Part shown: one piece after another, positions 23,301 to 35,156 of the stretch
Layout of the letters: the number at the start of each line of letters is the position of its first letter
Numbering within the stretch: the first letter of the stretch is position 1
NCBI GenBank assembly: GCA_021904315.1
Contig: CM038917.1
Span: 2,046,001 to 2,110,000 of the forward strand
Source: Sphagnum magellanicum
Lineage: Eukaryota; Streptophyta; Sphagnopsida; Sphagnales; Sphagnaceae
Reading direction: 5' to 3'
Length of the DNA: 64,000 bases
Position numbers and translations under genes: made by a program
Notes under the pieces: generated by a model
The model's database searches: none
Told to the model about the DNA's origin: nothing
The model's input: only the letters and a program-made list of their open reading frames with translations

Positions 23301-24110
23301 TAGAAATGGTGCCTCAGCTTGTAACGAGTCATGCGCTCTAGGTGAAGACTACTCAATTACCACTAGGAACAGTTCCTGGGATAACGTACATACATTCGAC
23401 TTGTCTAGCAAGGGTAAAAGGTTGGGAGGAAAGCCAAGTATTTTGGTGCAATGCACACAACGTATGGGTGGGAGCTTAGATGGCTAAGCTGGCCATGTTA
23501 TAACTAGTGTAACCGACTAGTGGTAGATTTATGACGAGAGGCCCAATTAACCAGGAGGCTTGGGGCCCACCCCCTTTAGGTTTTCCCCACACAATGTTGG
23601 GTGTAAAAAGGGTGAAAGATAATATGCGGTTGACTTTCATTGAAAAGCTCTTTACCAACCATCAGATTGGGATTAGCGTGAAGACAAAATACTTGCGTTT
23701 CAAGGGTATGTCGTATGAAAGCGAAAGCTACTTGTGTGACATCAACTGTGTTTAGCTACGAAAAGCTTTAGTTCATTTTTGGTGTGGCAACACGTAACTT
23801 GAGGCATTGTTAGGTGCGTGGAAGGGTGTGCCATATGTTAAGAGGCTTTGTCGAGGCTGCGACTTAAGGAAGGTAGAGGATGAAAAACACCTATTCCTTG
23901 TTTATCCAAATACACATAAAAGTAGGGAACGTTTTTGTTCGACCTTGCCCCTCACCCACACAAGCACTCTTGTTGAACTCATACAAACTACGAACATGGT
24001 CGCCTTGGCCAAATTTGTGGCATGCTGTTAGTACCAAGAGACAATCTGTCCTCCATGATTTACGTTTTGTCTAATGGATTCTCTGGTCCCAAACGGACAT
24101 AAAATTGTAA
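20340..24110 (+). pseudogene. Degenerate plant LINE (APE endonuclease + reverse transcriptase ORF2)
   Basis: An L1-type non-LTR retrotransposon ORF2 can be followed across frames. Endonuclease: GGDFNAR with Asp at 20833, STVDYIV near 21090, and SDHKPL at 21190. Reverse transcriptase: motif A Asp at 22284 (within MDFKKTF), QGCPFSPLLFGLYLDALEG near 22470, and the catalytic FIDD at 22584-22595. Near the end is a zinc-finger-like CRGC...H...(C to Tyr at 23903) typical of the zf-RVT tail. It is broken by frameshifts near 20415, 21615, 22855, 23370, 23475 and 23577, and by many in-frame stops. Nearly all stops are TAA/TAG where Gln is expected, for example 20458, 20506, 20899, 20926, 20947, 21403, 21406, 21574, 21636, 21762, 22242, 22377, 22449, 22632, 22635, 23012, 23339, 23753, 23795 and 24029. 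TGA at Arg positions occurs at 23042 and 23532. No ORF1 or poly(A) tail was recognised, so the 5' end may be truncated. Confidence 0.88.
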
Positions 24111-25547
24111 ATAATAAACAATAAGCAAGGTGGTACCACTAAAAACCACCTTATCAAAATCATAGGAATGTTGGGTCAAATTAAAAAAATAGAATTTCAT
24201 TTACTTATACATTAGTTTATTTGATTAAATTAAGTGCGCTATGTGTTCCGCACCTATGCACACATTCATGAAAAATCATGAACACCCAAATATGTATAAT
24301 ATGTATTAACATTTAGATTCTTGAACCATTTTTGACGCATTTTTTATTCAATTCCTAATTTTTTTTAAAAATGTGTTTACATTTACAAATTATATATATT
24401 TCCTTGTTTATTTAATACGTTCGCAAGAGAACGATCCAAACTAGTCATTAAAAGAATAAAAGATGAAAATAATTATCCTTTGTGTTTTTAACATCAATGG
24501 CTTTTTGGGGCTTCACGATCTTGATTTCAAAAATTCATAACTAAATCAAAATTGATTCAATCAATTATCTATAAAAGGCATCAAGTAGGTTGGCATTTGA
24601 AGTATTTTCAAAAATTAATATCCAAACAAAAATCTCAAACAATAGATTCCTTTTGTTGTCTTGATCAATATTTTTTTTCATGTGACACCTAAAACTTTTT
24701 CCTTATGCAATCATTTTCTGTATCAAAACACATTTTTTGTAAATTTAGTGAGAGTTTTAAATTACACATGACTTGGTTAACCTTTTGATAAATAATTTGA
24801 AATGAAAAACTTTCTTTATGTAAATCTTATGTTGTTTTGAAATTGGATGGATCACAAAAATTGGGGTGATGTTTCTAATGGTACCACCCAAGGATCAGTT
24901 TGCTAATTACTAAATATTTTTTTCAAAGAAACATTGTTAGTAAAAGAAAAAGCCACTTGGAGGGCAAGGGATGATGTTCCTTTTGCATTTTTTTTTTGTT
25001 TGTTTATGTTCTTCAATCGTAAACATGAGGCCATATGGTTGTAAAAATTTGGGATTAAAATGTGTTATATATTGTGCCTACGTTGAATGTATTTAATTTT
25101 TTTATATTTGATCGTTGAATTAAGATTAATTTTGATTTAAAATGAATGTTGAGGTTTAAAAAGTTATCATGCACATTCTGGTGAAATGTTTTCCTTGAAT
25201 TTAGGATTGTAAAAAGATCGGCACCACGATTCAAGCCTATTGGGCACTAATCTATTAGAGCTTTGCATTGAAATTTTTGTCTTAAGTGGTTCACATGTAG
25301 GCCTATTGTGCTTTCACCTCAACCATGCATCAAAAAATGTGTAGGAAAAGACCACATGTAAACTAGAAATTGATCCAGTTTTGAATTGTGTGCATTTGAA
25401 TATCCACTGCATTTGAGGGTTATTAATGCTCCACCATGTTTTAAAGTAGGCACTGTGCTGCACCCATGTTGGTTCTGAAATGTGTATGTCTTATGGAAAC
25501 ATGGGAATTTATGAGCTAACCAAGATTGAAAATGGTACGGTAGGTGT
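24111..25547. other. AT-rich intergenic DNA
   Basis: Nothing recognisable apart from AT-rich degenerate sequence. The LINE 3' end is not sharply marked and may extend a few tens of bases past 24110. Confidence 0.5.
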
Positions 25548-25576
25548 TGAACATTGCTAAAGTTTAGCAATGTTCA
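25548..25576. repeat. Perfect palindrome, 14+1+14
   Basis: TGAACATTGCTAAA is followed by a single G and then its exact reverse complement. The TGAACATTG word is also the inner part of the terminal repeat of the MITE family at 4589 and 34874, and a fragment of that family starts about 45 bases downstream. Confidence 0.85.
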
Positions 25577-25622
25577 GTTGGGGTACAACTCCTTGGTTTT
25601 CATCTAGAATAATTCCACCCAT

Positions 25623-25678
25623 ACTCAACATTTGACCCTGCAATAATATTTTTCACATCCGAGATTAGCTATAAATAT
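25623..25678 (+). mobile_element. Fragment of the GAGCATCTCC-type MITE family
   Basis: ACTCAACATTTGACCCTGCA followed by ATAATATTTTTCACATCCGA matches, with scattered changes, the terminal and sub-terminal part of the elements at 4589 and (inverted) 34874. The rest of the element is missing or too diverged to follow. Confidence 0.5.
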
Positions 25679-28600
25679 TATATTATCCCAAGCCCCACAC
25701 ATAATTAAACATCTAGTATCTATGAAGGAAAGAAGTTTGTTTGTTTTGTTTTGTACTTATGAGATCCATGGAACCAGGATGCTTCAGATTGTGTTCTTGG
25801 TGTCTTTGGAAAGCTCTCGATGAGGAGAGAGGTACATGGGCTTGGTTACATGATGTTTGGACTTGCGGTGCAAAAGTTCTTGAATATTGAATGATTTCTT
25901 CACTGAAAATTAAATTAAATTAAATTGTAGCTGAAAATTTCAGAGGAATTGGAATATGCCTTTGGAGTTATTGGAAAGATCTTGAAGATGAGCAGGATTT
26001 AATGGAATTTATTTGGTAAGATTTGGATTCAGAATGTGGGAGATATTGATCATCCAAAACATCCAAAACATGCTATGCAATGTGCTGGTGGATCAGATGC
26101 TCTTTTGCAACAGATCAACACTGCAGATGAATTCCTGGCCAATTTCTTGGAGGCCAGGAATTGAAAGCCTGGGGATCAGTAGAGAACTTGTGTGTGATAT
26201 GGGCGATTGATGAACGACCTGTTTGTTTGTTGTTATGATGAACTTACATGCATAATTTTCTGTGATAGATCATTGAAGATGCAAAAGCTGCCAAACTTTA
26301 TTGCAACAGATGATGATCAACATAAGGTACAGACGAGAAGTTCGTCTAGGGATCGAACTTTTGGGGGGACCCATCAAAGAGTTGGAATGGGAAAAGAAGA
26401 TGAAGAAGAAGAAGAAGAAGCAGAAGGAGAAGAAGAGTTCAGCTTGCAAATTCTGTATCCTTTGACAACTCTCAGGAAAACCCATCACCCGTTTGTTTGT
26501 CGCTTTCTGGTGCGGGACCTACGGAGTCTCTCATCACACGGTCACCTTGTAAATAGGCAAGGATCAGTGACCAGTCTCGCTTGATCAGTGGGAATTTACA
26601 GTAGTTGCCGCCGCCTAGTGTATTCATCATTACTCGCAGTTAAGAACCGTGGGGTCCCACGCCTGCAGTTAGATGGTTCGTTCCACCATCGCTGCAGACA
26701 GGCAGGCGGCAGCAGCAGCAGCAGCAGGGAGTCGTGAGTCCTCCTCCCTGGGGAGGAGGAAGAATGAAAGAAAGACAAAAAAAAAATGGAGAAGAAGCGG
26801 CCTGATCTGCACGATTCCAACTCCTTGTTGTTCCTTCCTTTTCGGCACTCATCATGCACGTGTGCATCTAAGATAGATCTCTCACAATACTATCAGTGAA
26901 AAACTTGGTGGCTGGGCCATCCATCTCCTGGCAGCTACCTACCTCGCCATCGGTCGTGGGCCCACTTGGTGGGTGAAATCAATTCTCATGGAAATCCCCC
27001 CCCCCCCCCCCCCCCGAAAAAAAAAACAAGAAAGAGGAAGCTGCTTGGCCGGTGATTTGGTACATAACAAAGTTCCCGGATTCAAAGTTCAAACCTGTGG
27101 GTGAGCATGTGAAAACCTTGTGGTGTCCTTTACCGCTGGGGATGACATGATCTGGGGGTATTGCCAATATATAGCTTGTCAGTTGTCAGCCCAATCTCAT
27201 GCTGTGTTCCCAAAGAGAACAAAAACCAGAATGGAGTGAAATCAATTCCCATGGATGACTATATTTAGCTATGATCATCTTCTTCCTCCCCCAATTTTGC
27301 ATTTGGAAGAAGATCAAAGTCCTCCATGATTGATCTCACCTTGTAAAAACCTCCGCCCAGATTTTACCCTAGACTTGCTAACTTCTAAGCTGGTCATGCT
27401 AGACAGTAGACACAATGATGGAAACCTGATGAGTGTCAGTGGACAAATTACCAGCAACTATTTTTGGTCATAAAAGTCATACATGTCTTTATACCTTAGA
27501 GCTTGGAAGTGGGCCGGTCAAAGCTGAGGTTGAAGGAAAAAATGAATACCCGGACTCTCTCGTTCTTTGCTGCTGATCAGCAGACTAGTGAGACACTAAA
27601 TGGGGCTTTCTTTTCATGTTCGCTGGGCGCTATTGAAGAATCCAGACACGTATCCCTTATGATTCGCACTAATTCGCTTTCTTGGGTGCAGCGATGGATG
27701 TGTAGAATAAATGAATCAATCATTTCTCACCAATCTTTTATTATTACCTTTCAGCAAAAAGATGCAATGAAACTTCATGAGCACCAGCTGAGCCTATGAT
27801 TTGCAATCCAGACTAGTTGATCAACAACAACAACAATAATATATGCATCTGGGGGAAAGGAAAAGAAAAACCTCCACAGACTTACTTACACCTGTTTGTA
27901 GTTTGAATTATGCGTACCTAATAGCCGATCTCCAGTTGCAGTCAAAACCAAAAAAATTGGTCTTCACTTGATGTAATTCAGGAATTGTTGTAACTCTTAA
28001 GACTGTGTTTTTTTGGGGGGTTTTCTGTTGCTTCTAGAATTATAACAGCTTGCTAGCTGCTGCAGATAAAGTTAATTAAGCGCCGTGGCAGAAGATTGAT
28101 ATACCAGGCCCACATACTCTGGACTCTGGATCAGCTGCCATGGACGACAAGTTTTATATTTTTAGCACAACATTATTATAGCCTAGTATCTGACACGAGA
28201 ACTCCAGAAGAAGAATATCACCAGAAAATGTGGACGAAGCTTTAGGCGATGGACTCGGGGATCTCGAGTTTAATTAGCTCAAAATTGATTACAACTCCAA
28301 AAGCAAGAACAGCGAAAAACAAGGCCTGGGCACTCGATCGATGGAGCTTGTGCACACCCCATTGTGAGGCAAGGTGGATCGTGCGTGCGTGGTAGTCTAG
28401 TCTTGTGTAAGAGTGGAGCATGCAAAGAGACAGTAGCTGTAAAGAGAGAGTCAAGAGTCAAGAGTCAAGAGCTGCTGCTTCTTAGACACCACCACCTGTG
28501 GGGGGATGAGGGGACTAACAATAGAATCTAAAAGTCACAATAGAATCTGGGATATTCTCTGCAGATACCAGTGATACTATTGTCTCCAACAAATGGGATC

Positions 28601-28700
28601 CCAAATGGGAATCCAAAAGTGGGTTCTTGGGATTCCTCTAGATTCTCCCCTTCTTGATTCTCGTTCATGTGTCCCCCCTCTATTCTTCGGCCTCTTCATT
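25679..28700. other. Intergenic, locally GC-richer, no gene recognised
   Basis: The stretch 26300-28700 is less AT-rich than its surroundings and holds GAA/AAG and GCA triplet runs, a run of 20 C (26996-27015) and an AGAGTCA repeat near 28447-28470. It resembles the 5' flank of the ABCB gene in composition, as if it were the regulatory or transcribed part of a gene lost or not recognisable. Open frames here are short and follow the simple repeats; I cannot assign any product. Confidence 0.4.
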
Positions 28701-31623
28701 TGCTTGAAACCCTAAGTCAACAGCACTACAAAAGGGGAAACATCAATGGGGGGGCATCCAAAGGGCCACAACTAACTAGAATTCATCAGCACACCACAAT
28801 GCAGGATGGGTGTATGGATGGATGATGGTTGGTTCTTGATTAAGCCGAATTTAACATGTTTTCCTATCTTTTCCCATAGATAACCACATGCAATGGTTAG
28901 CTATGTATGTACTAACTACTAACCATATTCACATGCATCTACCCACCTAGTAGCAATTATCAACTAAATGTCTTACATACTTACCTACCTACTACATTGT
29001 AACCACTTACATTTCTTACCTATTTGTGTATAATAGTTACCCATCTTTACATTCCTAATTACATATTACACTTATGTATGATAGTTACCCACCTACTATG
29101 TATGACCATTACTTAGCTTACATTTCATACTTACTTATGTATTAAAGTTACCCACCTATATTCCATACCTATTTGTCTAGGATTTTTTTGTAGTTATTAA
29201 GGTAGCTTGGCTCATCATTGATCATTTGCCTATGATTGAACAACTGTTTATATCTTCAATCATATGTGCTTCATTTTGAATAATTTAAAATGTTATGGGA
29301 GTGCTACCTCAAGCTCTAGAAATCATCTTTTAAGTGCAAAGGAAAAAGATTAATGAAAAAATAACAAGGAAAAAAAAAAGCCTTCCAATTTACAAAATAT
29401 GTTTTGTTTTTTTTTTCCCTTTTCTTTGGACCCCTCATACTTTCAAATCTCATGATTTTATTTTTTTTATTCATTTTAAACGATTTAAAGTGCTATAGGA
29501 TAGTCACCTGAAGTTTTACAAATCATCTTTGAACTCTAATAACAACAAAACCACATACAATAAATTTTTTGGGTGCTTAGGAACTGGCCTTTGTAATTTT
29601 TAGGGTGCTTAGGAACTAGCCTTTGTAGTGTTTGGTGGTTTGTTTTCTTGAGTTCTTGACCCCTTATATTTGGGGGGAGAGGGGCGGGGGGCCATAACTT
29701 TCCCATTTCTAATCTGTTTTCGATGATTGTTAGTGTGTCAGATGCACCAAGAAGAGGGTTCAAGTTTTGTTTAGACACCAAAACAACGAAATCCTCCCCT
29801 TGGATCTAGCTTAAGTGTTCGATCATTGGCCAGTTTACTCTAGTGTTGTTCAATTATTTTAATTTATAAAGAATTGGTCAATTCTGGTTCCTTGGAAAAA
29901 ATCAGAATGAAAGAACCATAGATGTGCCAATTATTTCAAAAACCTTAAAGAACTAGCACTTTTTGTGTAAAAATCGACAATGAAATGATGATTTTACGAT
30001 CAGTTATTTGAATTTTTTTATCCAGTTGAAAACCAAGGTCATATACTAGGAGTGAATCTTTGATTTTTTGAGAAATACTAAGAACCACCATGATAACCAT
30101 GGGGTCTGTTCCTATTTCTAATAACCATTGAGCATTGATAATTACCCACCTTACATCATAGGGGTAGTTTATTCACCTAGGGAGTGTGAGGGGCTGCCTT
30201 TCTTTGCTTGCTATATATATATATATACATAATTAAAAGTGTACACTAAATCTTCCTCTGGATCATTGCCACTTTGGCTATGTCACAAAATTAACAAAAG
30301 AAACATCAAGGTGAACAAGAAAAGGAGGGTTTCTTATGGATGTCTGGACTCTGCAAGCAGCCACAAGTTTGTCCGAGTCCACATTTGAAAATGTAAAAGA
30401 GCAAATGCGTCTTGGATGTCCTTCCTGCCTTGCTCATGAGATGTCCTTTGTCACCTTGGGAATGAGTTTGGGATCAAAATGAGATATTGCGATTTGTGAC
30501 CAAGTATTTAATAATGTTTTTTAAGAAAATTAAAATCAAGAAATAATGGGTATATTTATGGTATGTGTAGTATAATAAAACCCATTTTTTTTGGGATTAC
30601 GTTAGGTTTGGGTTTGAAATAGTCAACCAAAATAATTTGAAATGAAAATTTAAAAATAATTCATTTCATATATCTTGTCATATTCCATTTGAAAGTGGTT
30701 ATTTATCAAAATGTTAATTTACCACATACTTATGGTCATTGTTTTGAAAAACAACAATTTGTGATATGATAATTATCAAACTTTTCACATGGTTCATAAA
30801 CTTATTGTAATCATATGGAATCACAATGTTTAGTAAATACTATAAATTTCATAAAGACTATAAATCATTTCAATCCTTTTTTGCATATATTTACATTTTT
30901 TAGTATGATATGATGTATATTTTTTTAGTACAAATATATTCTAACATCACATCATATGAAACAAAATAAAGTAGTTTATTTGTCATTTGATTTCTTTGGG
31001 TTTTGACCTACCATAATATGCAAAAACATTATGAAAATCATTCATAATAATGACACGATTTAAGTTCAAACATGGGACCCTTGAAAAACTATACAATGTG
31101 ACAACAATCTTGGGCCCCCCCCTAGTGTGCTTTCACCCCTTATCATTATTCCACACAAAAAGACCTATATAATAATATATATTAAGAACATCTCCATTAT
31201 AGATCATAAAAAAATTTCAACAAAACCATGATTGTTTAGAATTTTGCATGATTTAAGATGGTTTAAAACTATTATGCCACACCAAACCCCATGTCACAAA
31301 ACCCATTACTAGAATCCAAAATCATAAATGCAAAAAATGTTCCAACCTTCTTGTTTGACAACTCTTCTTTTACACAATTGTCAAACATCATTTCATGGTC
31401 ACCAAAATTTCAAAAAATAAATTTAGAAATCAAACCAACATTTTCAATTCAACATCATGATTCTACCTTCTTGAAACTTTCTTGAACCTTATTTTCATAT
31501 TCTTTTTTAGTGTTATCTCCTATGGGATCTAGATCATATGAAACTTTGAAATGTATAAAAACTTTCACATCTACTTAACATAGAAATCAAATTCCATTTG
31601 TATTTTAACATTAAAAGAAGATC
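28701..31623. other. Intergenic; degenerate TACC-rich simple DNA at 28.9-29.2 kb
   Basis: Positions 28890-29175 are cryptically simple, built of diverged TTACCTACCTA, TATGTATGATAGTTACCCACC and ACTTACATTTC words. An (AT)n run lies near 30212-30227. A repeat segment around 30080-30130 resembles 19500-19540. No gene is supported. Confidence 0.45.
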
Positions 31624-31965
31624 CATTTGGAATGCAAGTTGTTAAAGGTCACATAATTGTGCCCTACATTTTCCATATGATCAATGCCAATGCCTTCAAC
31701 CAAAAGGTAGTAATGGCCACCTTCACTTAAATGGAAGTTTCATTTGGAATGCTAATGGTTTATGGGCATAGATATGCACCCCATGCTTATGTATGGTCAA
31801 CATTGATGTTTTCAACCAAAAGGTGACAGTGGTCCACATTCCCTTGAATGAAAATTAATTTTCATTTGGAATGTGCATTGTTGAAGGTCACAAAAGCACA
31901 CTTGTGCCGTATGTATGATTGAGATTAATGCATGCAACCAAAAGGTGGTGATTGCCTTCACCCAC
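31624..31965. repeat. Three-copy tandem repeat, about 120-bp unit
   Basis: Copies start with CATTTGGAATG at about 31624, 31741 and 31863. Each contains an AACCAAAAGGT word about 80 bases later. Copies are well diverged from one another, so the array is old. Confidence 0.75.
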
Positions 31966-34635
31966 CTATGCCTAGAGGCACAAACCTCCTTTACTTCCTT
32001 GCTATACTATAAACTAATGCATAGGCCATTACCATTGTAACTTTCTTTGCATTTTTAATGTGAGGAATGACCTAAATTGCCAACTTCTATTGAGACCAAA
32101 AAGTATAGAAGGGAATGAGATCTAAACAAAATGAAACACAATTATTCTTGTCAAACAAAGTTTGAATTATTAAAGGAAGTTGTACAACAACATCTATTTA
32201 CCACAAACATAAAATTATACAAACTATACATAACAAAAATTTACGTAAAACCCACAAACACAATCCAATGAACTAAATCCTTCTTGAAAAACCCATTGCT
32301 ATTATCATAGCCCATTAATCACCTTGATATACTTACACATCTTTTTGTTTATTGTATTAAGGATTTCGGCACTAGTCTAAAAGTGGGGTTCATTTCATTA
32401 ACTTAAATCATTATGGGATTTTGAAAATGAAATAGGTTCACCCCATCCTAATCATTTCATCTTGTCTAAAATTATGTCATTATAAACTCATTATGTAATC
32501 ATCATATTTCACTATTGGTTAACATAATTCATTGATAATTCAAATAATGCATTACAATAAATATTTTTTTTGATGTTATTTTAAATATTTTAAGTTATTG
32601 TTTTATAAGATAGTCTAGGTTATTCAACCATAGGTTATTTTAAGTTAGTCTATTTTACATTATTATTGGTTTTTATAATTACTGCACATTGGGCTATTGG
32701 ACCTTAAGTTACTAAACCTTACAATAACTTCAGGTAAAATAATTTAAATATTTTAAAATAGTAAAAAATAACTTAAGGTGAAATAATTTAAAATAGCATA
32801 CGGTGGAATAACCTACAATAATTGAGAATAATATGGGGTGAAATAATTAAAAAATTTTAAAGTAAATAAATTAGAATAACTTAAAATTTCAATTTTTAAC
32901 TTTTGGTAGATTAAAATAATTAAGGGTAGCTTACACTAGCTTAGGAATAGTTTAAAGTAGCCTACATTAAGTTAAAAAATCTAGTTTATGGTAGCTTACA
33001 TATAGGTTAAGAAAAAAATGTGCATAATAATACATGGTGACAAGTCATTTTGTTTATTCAAATATTGGTTTAAGTATTAAAGACTTTTTCTTTAAACATG
33101 GAAGTGAGGGGATGTGAGAAGTTCAAACTTTCACACTTACATCTTATGCTAGTGGGTTAGATGGTGTATGTTAGCTTGGGTTTTAAGGTGCCTAACTTAT
33201 GTTAGGTTTTTAAGGTGGCAGATGTTTAACTTAGCCTACATTTCTAACCTAGTTTAGTTATGAGCTAAGAGGTTAGTCTAATGAATTAAATATAAATGAA
33301 TTTGATTAGTTATTAAGTTCCTAGCTTAGGTGGTTAGGTTCCTAAACTAACTTGGCTATAAACTAAAACACTAGTCTAATGAATTTGATTGATTATTAGT
33401 GAATTCATTTGTCCATATCAATTGATCTTTATTCATTAGGGGTTAATCATTTTTGTTATGATGAACTGTCTTCAAGTTCATTCAAAATCCAATGAAATAC
33501 AAAGTGAATTGGAACACATATTGTTGTAGTAAGGTGCTAATGACAACCAATGTTTCATTGCCAATGAACAAGTCTTGAAATGGTGGGGCTAGGTAATATT
33601 TTTTAATATCAAGGCTGTGGTGGGGAGCTCAAAGGCACTTCCTCTTTTAGGATGCTATTGAAGGCCTTGAAAGTTTATGTTATGCTAAAGCCTGTCAAAC
33701 CAAAATGTTGAAAACTAGATGGGAAGATTGAAAACAAATTAGGATGTACTTGACCAATTGCTCAATAATCCATCTTCTATTTCAAAATTGTAAGAATTTG
33801 AAAAACCATAGAGCTCATTTTCTTATGGTTAATATCATCACCTATGGGCATTCCCAACTTATTTTTAGCATGCATTGGAGCCTATTCTTATGATGATGGC
33901 AAAACATAGCAATCTCATTTAGAGAATTATCAACACGTTATGTTTTCCACTAAATGTGCTTCCTTTTTTTTTCTTTTTCTTTATTTTTATTGCTTGAGAG
34001 TAGAATCACATGTACAAGGTTCATTGCAAATTGGGAAAAATAGTGGAACTTAAGATGGAAGGGGACATGCTGGTTTTTGATTTTCATGAAATCAATACCT
34101 AGCCGATGAGGGCCTCATTGGGTCTCTACAAAACTCATATCTCTATCCAGTTCCATAAGAGTTCCAGAATAATACCTCCCTCCAGACACTTGTTGATAGC
34201 TGACCATTTTCTCTTTAACCAGACAACATTAGTTCAATCCTCATGTTATGCAAACACATATAGTCAAACTTTCATCAGTTTGTCTCCAATTTAACATGCT
34301 CAACATACATAAACACATTAGCAGTTAATTTTTGCACCACAGCAACAAAATCAATTGGCAACTTTTGTTTTCATAGTGTAAAATTTAAACAAAATTTCCG
34401 AAATTTTGAAAAAATTCACAAACTTTGGAAACCATAAAAATAGAAAAGAAAACCCTGAATCATGTACACATAACATATTTCAAACAGACATAAACATAGA
34501 CATGCACACATTGGCCAAACCAAGGAGACACTAAAAAGGCTGGCATTGCCTCAGGTCATCATACCCTACCGATACGTTCTTCAACGCCAATACTCATGCT
34601 AGTACTATATACTCATGTTGCACCTTAATAGATAG
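31966..34635. other. Intergenic; cryptically simple TTAAGTTA-type DNA at 32.56-33.3 kb
   Basis: From about 32560 to 33370 the sequence is made of diverged words such as AAAATAACTTAAGGTGAAAT, TAGCTTACATTA and GGTTAGG(T)TCC, without a clean unit. Beyond it there are only short, unrecognised open frames. No gene is supported. Confidence 0.45.
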
Positions 34636-34800
34636 GTATATACCAGTGTTGGTCTGGTATCAACTTATTTTTGATACCAGCCTGGTACTGGTATCAAGCT
34701 GGTACCAGACTTTTGGTCATACTAGACTGGTCTGATATTTGATACCAGTGTTCATACCAGCATTGATACCAGTCTCTGGTACCAGCACTGGTATATACGC
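34636..34800. repeat. Chain of alternating CTGGTATCAA / TTGATACCAG palindromes
   Basis: CTGGTATCAA at 34654 is followed by its exact inverse TTGATACCAG at 34671, and the forward word occurs again at 34688. CTGGTACCAG-type palindromic words continue to about 34800. The whole segment is built from GGTAYCA and its complement, so it can fold on itself in many registers. Confidence 0.8.
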
Positions 34801-34873
34801 AAACAAAACAGAGGTACTGTACCACCAGCACAATTTTTTTTTGCTGTGGCAATCATGGCACACACTGGTAGTA

Positions 34874-35156
34874 AGAGCATCTCCAACAATGTTCAGTATA
34901 TGACCCTGCACTGGATAATCTTAGATGAGGTTCATTAGTCGAAAATATACACAGATTTGAGAGCCCTGGGAGGAGCCCTGGAGTCAAATCGTATTTATTG
35001 TTGCTCGCTGTTTCTAATTGGGTAGATGGTTTCATTGGTCCAAGTGGTTTGCTATTAATAGTCTCCCCACCCACTTGCAGTCCCCCTGTTAACTAAAACT
35101 TGGATGTGAGAAATATTGTTGCAGGCTCACATACTGAACATTGGTGGAGATGCTCT
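34874..35156 (-). mobile_element. MITE-like element, copy B (GAGCATCTCC-type ends)
   Basis: The left end AGAGCATCTCCAACAATGTT is matched inverted at the right end (...ACATTGGTGGAGATGCTCT), giving terminal inverted repeats of about 37 bp that include TTCAGTATATGACCCTGCA and its inverse. The 283-bp element has no coding frame of note. Read on the minus strand, its interior aligns in order with copy A at 4589-4959 (CTCACATCCAAGTTTTAGTTA, GCAAACCAC..GGACCAAT, CAGCGAGCAAC). It is the best-preserved member of the family in the window. Confidence 0.8.

Noticed and set aside
20340-24110. Host-wide alternative genetic code (TAA/TAG = Gln)
   Set aside because: The ABCB gene in the same window has no internal TAA or TAG in 1326 codons and ends with TAG; only decayed elements show the pattern.
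26207-26876. Short overlapping frames with Glu, Ala or Ser runs
   Set aside because: They follow GAA and GCA triplet repeats in all frames and both strands; no protein family is recognised.
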